From the NCBI GenBank assembly GCA_964654355.1, contig CAZZIQ010000043.1, positions 1-9,449 of the forward strand: a DNA stretch of 9,449 nt. Reading direction: 5' to 3'. The notes under the pieces were generated by a model. That model had not been told where the DNA came from. It ran no database searches and saw only the letters and a program-made list of their open reading frames with translations. Position 1 is the stretch's first letter; each line of letters opens with the position of its first letter. A program made the position numbers and the translations under genes. This document shows, piece by piece, positions 1-4,905 of this stretch. The DNA is from CAZZIQ01 sp964654355. Lineage in GTDB: Bacteria > Pseudomonadota > Gammaproteobacteria > GCF-002020875.

Positions 1-1645
1 TGATGCCCGGCATTTCGCGGAACTGACGACGCACTTCGTTGACGATGCCGCCTGCAGCACGACCCACCGCTTCCATCGCCATGGCACCGAACAGGTACGG
101 CACGAGTCCGCCGATAAACAGGCCGATGATCACGAGGTGGTTGTTGAGCAGGAATTCCACCGGCGGGAGGCCTGCGGCTTTCTGCACTGCATCAAGGTTG
201 TAGGTGTAGTCCGCGAACAGCACCAGTGTAGCCAGACCAGCAGAACCAATGGCGTAGCCCTTGGTAACGGCCTTGGTGGTGTTGCCGACGGCGTCGAGCG
301 GATCGGTGATGCTACGGATCTTGTCGTCCAGCTCGGCCATTTCGGCGATGCCACCGGCGTTGTCGGTGATCGGACCGTAGGCGTCGAGCGCCACAATCAT
401 GCCGGTCATGGACAACATGGCGGTTGCTGCGATGGCAATGCCATACAGACCTGCCAGTTCATGGGCGCCCCAGATCGAAGCGCAGACGGCGAGTACCGGT
501 GCAGCGGTCGATTTCATCGATACGCCTAGACCTGCGATCACATTGGTGCCGTCACCGGTGGTAGAAGCCTCGGCAATATGACGGACCGGGCTGTATTCAG
601 TCGCGGTGTAGTACTCGGTGATGATCACCATGGCTGCGGTCAGCGCCAGACCGATCAATGCCGAGTAGAACAGCGCATCTGCACTTACCAGCGTGTCACC
701 AATCTGCAGACCCTCACCGATCATGGTTTGAGTGATCGGGTAGAAAGCAGCGGCAGCGAGTGCACCCGAAACGATCAAGCCGCGATACAGCGCAGACATG
801 ATCTTCTGGCCTTCTTTCACCTTCACGAAGAAGGTGCCGATGATGGAGGCGAAGATGGATGCGCCGCCGAGTACCAGCGGGTAAATCACGGCAGCGGGGT
901 TGCTTGCAACCAAAAGGCCGCCGAGCAACATGGTGGCAACGATGGTCACGGCATAGGTTTCAAACAAGTCGGCCGCCATGCCTGCGCAGTCGCCAACGTT
1001 GTCGCCAACGTTGTCCGCGATGACCGCCGGGTTACGCGGGTCATCTTCTGGAATTCCGGCTTCTACCTTGCCCACGATGTCCGCACCAACGTCCGCACCC
1101 TTAGTAAAGATGCCGCCGCCGAGACGGGCGAAGATGGAAATCAGTGAACCACCGAAGGCCAAGCCGACGAGCGCGTGCAGCGGATCGTGGTGACCGAAGT
1201 GAGTCAGCAGCGCGTAGTAGCCAGCCACGCCGAGCAGACCGAGCCCGACCACAAGTAGACCGGTGATGGCGCCGCCACGGAAGGCCACCTGGAACGCGGC
1301 ATTCATGCCGCCATGCGCCGCTTCGGCAGTACGCACATTCGCGCGTACCGAAACGTGCATGCCGATGTAGCCTGCCAGGCCGGAGAAGATGGCACCAATC
1401 GCGAAGCCGATGGCGGTACCCCAGTCGAGCGCGAAGCCGACGGCGAGGAACAGAATGATGCCGACCACCGCAATGCTGGTGTACTGGCGGTTGAGGTAGG
1501 CCATCGCGCCTTCCTGAATGGCAGAGGCGATTTCCTGCATGCGGCTATTGCCTGCAGGCTGGGCGGTAATCCAGCGTGCAGAAAGGCCGCCAAAAATGAT
1601 CGCAGTCGCTGCCGCAATCAAGGCAAACCAAAGTTCAACGGACAT
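1..1645 (-). CDS. hppA: Membrane proton-translocating pyrophosphatase (H+-PPase), 3' end outside window
   Basis: This integral membrane pump hydrolyses PPi and moves protons across the cytoplasmic membrane, or makes PPi when run in reverse. The reading frame starts at ATG 1645-1643 (MSVELWFALIAAAT) and stays open for 548 codons to the window edge. The family is about 660-700 residues, so roughly the last 120 or more are missing. Signatures seen: DVGADIVGKVE at residues 185-195 (PPi/Mg binding), then the acidic run ADNVGDNVGD ending at Asp219. GNTTKAVTKG places Lys458 and Thr461 at the two positions that separate potassium-independent (Lys/Thr) from potassium-dependent (Ala/Gly) enzymes, so this one is predicted potassium-independent and H+-pumping. 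Many hydrophobic segments alternate with these loops. An AGGGAG ribosome site (1654-1659) lies 8 nt before the start. It follows pfp by 44 bp on the same strand, so the two are probably one transcript. Family assignment is secure; ion specificity is inferred from known signature residues. Confidence 0.96.
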   Translation of the reverse strand, partial: MSVELWFALIAAATAIIFGGLSARWITAQPAGNSRMQEIASAIQEGAMAYLNRQYTSIAVVGIILFLAVGFALDWGTAIGFAIGAIFSGLAGYIGMHVSVRANVRTAEAAHGGMNAAFQVAFRGGAITGLLVVGLGLLGVAGYYALLTHFGHHDPLHALVGLAFGGSLISIFARLGGGIFTKGADVGADIVGKVEAGIPEDDPRNPAVIADNVGDNVGDCAGMAADLFETYAVTIVATMLLGGLLVASNPAAVIYPLVLGGASIFASIIGTFFVKVKEGQKIMSALYRGLIVSGALAAAAFYPITQTMIGEGLQIGDTLVSADALFYSALIGLALTAAMVIITEYYTATEYSPVRHIAEASTTGDGTNVIAGLGVSMKSTAAPVLAVCASIWGAHELAGLYGIAIAATAMLSMTGMIVALDAYGPITDNAGGIAEMAELDDKIRSITDPLDAVGNTTKAVTKGYAIGSAGLATLVLFADYTYNLDAVQKAAGLPPVEFLLNNHLVIIGLFIGGLVPYLFGAMAMEAVGRAAGGIVNEVRRQFREMPGI

Positions 1646-1689
1646 ATGGGTGACTCCCTGTCATGGTTTATGAATCGATTACAAATGAA

Positions 1690-2943
1690 TCACAGTTCAA
1701 ATGTGGCTAGTTTTTTCGGAACAGCGATGCCCTTAAGGGTGACATATTCTGGCATGCCGTTCTTATATGGCGGATACGCCTCGCCCTGAATCAGTGGGTA
1801 GAGGTATTCCTTGCAGGCCGCAGTAATGCCGTAGCCGTCGGGACTGATGAATTCCATGGGCATCATCTTTTCGACGTTGGCGACTTCGGAGAGCGGCGCT
1901 TCGCCGATGCTCCATTTATAAGGATTGGAGGATTCGCGCACGACGGTCGGCATGATGGAATTCTTGCCTTCCAATGCCTTTTCAACCGCCGCCTTGCCGA
2001 GCGCATAGGCCTGCTGTACGTCAGACTCGGAAGCCAGATGACGCGCTGCGCGTTGCAGATAATCTGCAACCGCCCAGTGGAACTTGTAGCCCAGTGCATC
2101 CTTAATCATGTTGGCGACAACCGGCGCAGCACCGCCGAGCTGGGCGTGACCGAAAGAGTCGCGCGTGCCTTGTTCAGCGAGGAACTTGCCGTCAGGCCAA
2201 TGGCAGCCTTCAGATACTACGATGGTGCAATAGCCGTGCTGCTTGACCTTGGCGTCTACGGCAGCGAGGAATTTCTCTTGATTGAATTCAATTTCCGGGA
2301 ACAGGGTCAGTACCGGAATGTCATGGTCTTCAACCAGTGCGCCTGCAGCGGCAATCCAGCCGGCATGACGCCCCATAACTTCGATTACGAAGATCTTGGT
2401 AGAGGTGGCGGCCATGGAGCGAACGTCAAAGGAGGCTTCCATGGTTGAAACTGCGATGTACTTCGCAACCGAGCCAAAGCCAGGGCAGTTGTCAGTAATC
2501 GGCAGATCGTTGTCGACTGTCTTCGGAACATGAATCGCTTGTACCGGGAAGCCCATCTTTTCGGAGAGCTGAGACACCTTATAGCAGGTGTCTGCGGAGT
2601 CACCGCCGCCGTTGTAAAAGAAGTAGCCGATGTCATGTGCCTTGAAGACCTCAATCAGGCGCTCGTATTCGCGCTTGTTGGCTTCCAGGCTCTTGAGTTT
2701 GTAACGGCAGGAGCCGAAACCACCGGACGGTGTGTGTTTCAGTGCGGCGATATCTTCCGCAGATTCCTCGTCGGTATCGATGAGATCTTCGGTGAGTGCG
2801 CCGATGATGCCGTTACGACCGGCAAAGATCTTGCCGATCTTGTCGCGGTGTTGGCGGGCAGTTTCGATCACGCCAGCGGCAGATGAATTGATTACGGCAG
2901 TTACGCCACCGGATTGGGCGTAGAAGGCATTCTTCGCGGTCAT
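1690..2943 (-). CDS. pfp: Pyrophosphate-dependent 6-phosphofructokinase (PPi-PFK)
   Basis: This cytosolic enzyme interconverts fructose 6-phosphate + PPi and fructose 1,6-bisphosphate + Pi, reversibly, replacing or supplementing ATP-PFK. The protein has 417 residues, the usual size for the bacterial PPi-PFK class with about 400-420 residues. Motifs: N-terminal QSGGVTAVIN (10-19); NGGGDSADT (111-119), with Asp115 at the position that is Gly in ATP enzymes and blocks the ATP alpha-phosphate; PKTVDND (140-146), with Lys141 replacing the Gly of ATP-PFK and Asp144 as the catalytic base; and MGRHAGW (190-196), the sugar-phosphate binding loop. Asp115 together with Lys141 marks PPi as phosphoryl donor. 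Translation starts at ATG 2943-2941 behind a weak purine stretch (GAGAA). It is the first gene of the leftward pair with hppA and is divergent from the adenylate-kinase-like gene. I found no convincing -35/-10 pair for it. Confidence 0.95.
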   Translation of the reverse strand: MTAKNAFYAQSGGVTAVINSSAAGVIETARQHRDKIGKIFAGRNGIIGALTEDLIDTDEESAEDIAALKHTPSGGFGSCRYKLKSLEANKREYERLIEVFKAHDIGYFFYNGGGDSADTCYKVSQLSEKMGFPVQAIHVPKTVDNDLPITDNCPGFGSVAKYIAVSTMEASFDVRSMAATSTKIFVIEVMGRHAGWIAAAGALVEDHDIPVLTLFPEIEFNQEKFLAAVDAKVKQHGYCTIVVSEGCHWPDGKFLAEQGTRDSFGHAQLGGAAPVVANMIKDALGYKFHWAVADYLQRAARHLASESDVQQAYALGKAAVEKALEGKNSIMPTVVRESSNPYKWSIGEAPLSEVANVEKMMPMEFISPDGYGITAACKEYLYPLIQGEAYPPYKNGMPEYVTLKGIAVPKKLATFEL

Positions 2944-3073
2944 GCGTATTCGTTCTCGTGTTGGTTGGATGGATGAAAGGGTGAGTTAGAACAGTGATGC
3001 AGCGACATCGGTATCAAGGGATGAATGTATGTAATGTCGCATGCTTTGCTTGGTGCGGAATTTTGATTCAACT

Positions 3074-3093
3074 GTCACGCAGAGTCACGCAGA
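3074..3093. repeat. Perfect 10-bp tandem direct repeat, possible operator
   Basis: GTCACGCAGA occurs twice back to back (3074-3083 and 3084-3093). The 10-bp period is about one helical turn, so two protein subunits could sit on the same DNA face. It lies about 65 bp upstream of the rightward -35 box and about 130 bp from the pfp start. It could be a regulator site, or a chance duplication; no regulator is identifiable. Confidence 0.4.
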
Positions 3094-3108
3094 CTTTTTT
3101 GCGATTCA

Positions 3109-3125
3109 AATGAACACGTTTCATT
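3109..3125. repeat. Short perfect inverted repeat, possible operator
   Basis: AATGAA and TTCATT flank a CACGT centre, giving a perfect 17-bp palindromic element. It sits about 33 bp upstream of the rightward -35 box, a typical place for an activator or an overlapping repressor of the divergent promoters. There is no T-run, so it is not a terminator. The binding protein is unknown. Confidence 0.3.
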
Positions 3126-3157
3126 CAAAAACGCCGCACAAAAATTCGATTGATTTA

Positions 3158-3186
3158 TTGACATGTTGAACGTGGTTCGTTATAGA
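3158..3186 (+). promoter_or_regulatory. Sigma-70 promoter for the adenylate-kinase-like gene
   Basis: A perfect -35 TTGACA (3158-3163), a 17-bp spacer and -10 TATAGA (3181-3186, 4 of 6 consensus) predict a transcript start near 3192-3194. This leaves a leader of about 115 nt before ATG 3309. It also means the in-frame ATG at 3186 would not be on the mRNA, which supports the downstream start. Confidence 0.7.
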
Positions 3187-3260
3187 TGGCGCAGCACTTA
3201 TACCTAAAAGCTTGTTGGCTCACAAATAAATCGATCGAATCGAAGTATAAGAGACCAAAA

Positions 3261-3292
3261 GCGACGACATTTCAGAGGCAGAAAATCGTCGC
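3261..3292 (+). promoter_or_regulatory. Leader hairpin adjoining the ribosome binding site
   Basis: GCGACGA (3261-3267) pairs perfectly with TCGTCGC (3286-3292). An inner helix TTTC (3270-3273)/GAAA (3281-3284) closes a 7-nt loop AGAGGCA. The 3' arm ends directly against the GGAG at 3293-3296; a second GGAG lies at 3301-3304 before ATG 3309. There is no T-run, so a role in translation or mRNA stability is more likely than termination. The pairing is seen in the sequence; the regulatory role is inferred. Confidence 0.45.
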
Positions 3293-3308
3293 GGAGAAAC
3301 GGAGAGAG

Positions 3309-4337
3309 ATGAGAATCGCAATCCTCGGACCATCAGGATCGAGCCGCCAGGACTACGCGTCGCGAGTCGCGGAGCAATACAAGATCCCCGTCGTTGCGCT
3401 CAATGAAATCCTCGCTCGCGAGATTCAGGAAGGCACCGATTTGGGTGGTGAAGTCCGCAAAATGCTGGATGCCGGCAAACCCGTTGCGGATGATGTGGTC
3501 GTCAAAATTTTCCAAAAGCGTCTGCGCAAGAATGATCTTGATGAAGGTTTTGTTCTTGAAGGCTTCCCCCTGACTGCGGAGCAAGCTGCGGGTATCGATA
3601 AGCTTTTGCAAGCGCGCGAGACGCGTTTTGATGGCCTGATTGCGCTGGTTTTTGACTATGACGCATTAATGGAGCACATGACCGGTCAGCTGACCTGCCG
3701 TTCGTGTGGTGCCAGTTTCAATATTTATACCGCGCCACCGATGGTGGACGGTGCCTGTGATCAGTGTGGCGGGCGTTTGCATCGCCGGGTAGATGATCGC
3801 GAAGAAACGATCAGCCGCCGTATCCGTGATTACGAGGCATTAATTAACCCCCTACGTAACGCCTATGGCGAACGCTTTCGTAGCGTAGTGGGCAGTTTTG
3901 AGGACCGCGTGGTTTTCCAGGCAGTCCTTTCTGTGGTTCGTGAGCTCGCTAAGAGTTCACGAGCTCTTCCTTCCGTCACCGAAAAAGGGGACCAAGCAAT
4001 GGCAGCACCGAAGAAGAAAGCGGCTCCGAAGAAGAAGGCCGCTGCAAAGAAGAAGGCAGCCGCTCCGAAGAAGAAGCGCGCTGTAGCCAAGAAGAAACGT
4101 GCAGTGGCTAAGAAGAAGGCTGCACCGAAGAAGAAGCGTGCAGTAGCGAAGAAGAAGCGCGCTGCAGCGAAGAAGAAGGCCGCTCCTAAGAAGAAGCGTG
4201 CCGCAGCGAAGAAGAAGGCAGCTCCTAAGAAGAAGCGTGCCGCAGCGAAGAAGAAAGCCGCTCCTAAAAAGAAGCGTGCCGCAGCGAAGAAAAAAGCTGC
4301 ACCGAAGAAGAAGCGCGCAGCTCGTAAGAAGAAGTAA
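3309..4337 (+). CDS. Degenerate adenylate-kinase-like protein fused to a histone-H1-like Lys/Ala-rich tail
   Basis: The protein has 342 residues from ATG 3309, which has GGAG at 3301-3304 just upstream. Residues 1-215 align almost without gaps to adenylate kinase: MRIAILGPSG start, LDAGKPVADDVV, GFVLEGFPLT, a Cys4 zinc LID (Cys130, 133, 150, 153) and VDDREETISRRIRDY. Key residues differ from E. coli Adk: P-loop Lys13 is Arg13 and the loop reads GPSGSSRQ; AMP-binding Arg36 is Ala36 and Arg88 is Leu88; Arg119 and Arg123 of the LID are His123 and Gln127. Arg160 and Arg171 (E. coli 156, 167) are kept. It is therefore probably a poor or inactive kinase that may still bind nucleotide and zinc. From Met231 the protein is a 112-residue tail of A, K, P, R and V only, resembling AlgP and bacterial H1-like proteins and expected to bind DNA or other polyanions. 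It is divergent from pfp/hppA. The cell's working adk is probably elsewhere. Automated annotation would likely say 'adenylate kinase'; I am sure of the fold and tail, not of the activity. Confidence 0.85.
   Translation: MRIAILGPSGSSRQDYASRVAEQYKIPVVALNEILAREIQEGTDLGGEVRKMLDAGKPVADDVVVKIFQKRLRKNDLDEGFVLEGFPLTAEQAAGIDKLLQARETRFDGLIALVFDYDALMEHMTGQLTCRSCGASFNIYTAPPMVDGACDQCGGRLHRRVDDREETISRRIRDYEALINPLRNAYGERFRSVVGSFEDRVVFQAVLSVVRELAKSSRALPSVTEKGDQAMAAPKKKAAPKKKAAAKKKAAAPKKKRAVAKKKRAVAKKKAAPKKKRAVAKKKRAAAKKKAAPKKKRAAAKKKAAPKKKRAAAKKKAAPKKKRAAAKKKAAPKKKRAARKKK
3999..4337 (+). CDS. Possible internal in-frame product: free histone-H1-like basic protein (112 aa)
   Basis: ATG 3999 lies in the same frame as the adenylate-kinase-like gene and begins MAAPKKKAAPKKK, exactly how stand-alone bacterial H1-like proteins start. 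AGGGGA (3986-3991) precedes it with 7-nt spacing, a better ribosome site than the one at 3309. The product would be 112 residues of A, K, P, R and V after the Met, highly basic and intrinsically disordered. It would act as a nucleoid or RNA-binding polycation. It could be made besides the fusion, or the fusion could come from a lost stop codon between two formerly separate genes. The site is seen; its use is inferred. Confidence 0.5.
   Translation: MAAPKKKAAPKKKAAAKKKAAAPKKKRAVAKKKRAVAKKKAAPKKKRAVAKKKRAAAKKKAAPKKKRAAAKKKAAPKKKRAAAKKKAAPKKKRAAAKKKAAPKKKRAARKKK
4158..4313 (+). repeat. Four 39-bp tandem coding repeats
   Basis: Units start at 4158, 4197, 4236 and 4275, each 39 bp and encoding RAAAKKKAAPKKK. 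They differ mostly at synonymous third positions (AAG/AAA, GCC/GCA/GCT, CCT/CCG). A partial unit, RAARKKK, closes the gene. Upstream (4002-4157) the same AAPKKK/AVAKKK blocks occur in less regular order. The in-frame 39-bp period allows copy-number change without frameshift. Confidence 0.9.
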
Positions 4338-4355
4338 GACGAGCGAAGCGTGATT

Positions 4356-4403
4356 CTGGCCCGCCCGGCCGAGTTGTCGGGTGGGCCAGGTTTCTGGTTT
4401 TTT
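4356..4403 (+). terminator. Rho-independent terminator after the adenylate-kinase-like/H1 gene
   Basis: CTGGCCCGCCCG (4356-4367) pairs with CGGGTGGGCCAG (4378-4389), a 12-bp GC-rich stem with one G-T pair and a 10-nt loop. It is followed by a T-rich stretch ending in six T (4398-4403), 18 bp beyond the stop codon. A second small hairpin (GGCCCC/GGGGCC, 4404-4419) follows directly and may act as a backup or block read-through. Confidence 0.85.
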
Positions 4404-4505
4404 GGCCCCACTCGGGGCCCGCTATGCCTGAGCAAATAAATCAGGTATGGTGGTTCTTTCTTTTGGATCACTGCACTTTCGTGAGCGCGCCTTAGGGATT
4501 GAGCC

Positions 4506-4724
4506 ATGCCTTATTACTTATTCAAGATGTTTCCTAACCGTAAGGTTGAGGGGATTGAGTCCCATCCGAAGTTTCGCGATGCGCGAGATCGTGCGCGTGA
4601 GTTACGTGGGCAGCTGACGGTAGCCGACAACTGTGAGATCAAAATGGTGTTTGCGCCAAATGAGGGCGCCGGCGCGAAGCTGTTGATGACGGAGCGTGAA
4701 GCGATCCCAATGGGGGATGACTGA
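4506..4724 (+). CDS. Small conserved-type hypothetical protein (72 aa)
   Basis: I do not know its function. The start MPYYLFKMFP and the end LLMTEREAIPMGDD resemble a family of small proteobacterial hypothetical proteins that begin MPYYLFK and end with an RE(A)P-like segment; this is from memory of the pattern. It is soluble and mixed-charge: no signal peptide, membrane helix or Cys pair, and only one Cys (in ADNCEIKMVF). Residues 20-37 (HPKFRDARDRARELRGQL) form a likely amphipathic helix; TVADNCEIKMVFA looks like a beta strand region. AGGGA (4494-4498) with 7-nt spacing supports ATG 4506. It is framed by terminators at 4356-4403 and 4751-4778, so it is probably a one-gene transcript. An imperfect inverted repeat (4424-4448, arms TGCCTGA/TCAGGTA with one G-T pair) lies upstream and could be an operator. 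Confidence 0.75.
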   Translation: MPYYLFKMFPNRKVEGIESHPKFRDARDRARELRGQLTVADNCEIKMVFAPNEGAGAKLLMTEREAIPMGDD

Positions 4725-4750
4725 GGTCGCCGGGTGGGCCACGATTTGAG

Positions 4751-4778
4751 AAAGCGCACTAAATTGGTGCGCTTTTTT
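4751..4778 (+). terminator. Rho-independent terminator after the 72-aa gene
   Basis: AAAGCGCAC (4751-4759) pairs with GTGCGCTTT (4767-4775) around a 7-nt loop, and a six-T run spans 4773-4778. It separates the small gene from amt and its sigma-54 promoter. Confidence 0.88.
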
Positions 4779-4785
4779 CGTTATT

Positions 4786-4833
4786 GCACCATTTAAAGGC
4801 GAAATGGATCCGTAGTCCGCACAAATCTGGGGC
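4786..4833 (+). promoter_or_regulatory. Two NtrC-like binding sites upstream of amt
   Basis: The NtrC core is GCAC-N6-GGTGC. Site 2 (4819-4833) reads GCAC-AAATCT-GGGGC, one mismatch in the right half. Site 1 (4786-4800) reads GCAC-CATTTA-AAGGC, perfect on the left and weaker on the right. Their centres are 33 bp apart, about three helical turns, as in paired NtrC enhancers. They lie about 52 and 85 bp before the predicted start, closer than in E. coli glnA. Confidence 0.55.
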
Positions 4834-4852
4834 TTTTGCACGGATTCAGTCC

Positions 4853-4866
4853 GGCACATTTCTTGC
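4853..4866 (+). promoter_or_regulatory. Sigma-54 (-24/-12) promoter of amt
   Basis: The element reads GGCAC, five bases, TTGCA: GG at 4853-4854 and GC at 4865-4866 with exactly 10 bp between them, the invariant sigma-54 spacing. The predicted transcript start is near 4878, 28 nt before the amt start codon. This fits nitrogen-limitation control through NtrC/RpoN. Confidence 0.85.
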
Positions 4867-4905
4867 ATCTAAACACGCTTTCGGCAGAGCTAAGAGGAGA
4901 AGCGC

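Larger units (their letters stand above)
2944..3308. promoter_or_regulatory. Divergent intergenic control region between pfp and the adenylate-kinase-like gene
   Basis: This is a 365-bp gene-free stretch. It is AT-richer than its flanks and contains, left to right, a 10-bp tandem direct repeat, a 6-5-6 inverted repeat, a rightward sigma-70 promoter and a leader hairpin, each listed separately. For the leftward pfp transcript I see only weak matches (for example TTGATA on the minus strand with a poor -10), so that promoter is not called. The frame continues open upstream of 3309 back to an ATG at 3186, but those 41 codons look non-coding for two reasons: the predicted transcript starts after 3186, and the peptide resembles nothing in the adenylate kinase family. 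Confidence 0.6.

Noticed and set aside
578..1147. 189-codon plus-strand open frame opposite hppA
   Set aside because: It lies fully antisense to clearly conserved hppA motifs and the translation has no recognisable features.
3186..3308. 41-codon N-terminal extension of the adenylate-kinase-like gene from ATG 3186
   Set aside because: The predicted promoter's -10 box covers 3181-3186, so the mRNA would start after this ATG. The peptide is unlike any Adk N-terminus, while MRIAILGPSG at 3309 matches the family start and has a ribosome site.
3863..4507. 214-codon open frame on the minus strand rich in Phe and Ala
   Set aside because: It is the antisense shadow of the AAG-rich Lys repeats (CTT/TTC reading as Leu/Phe); no ribosome site or family resemblance.
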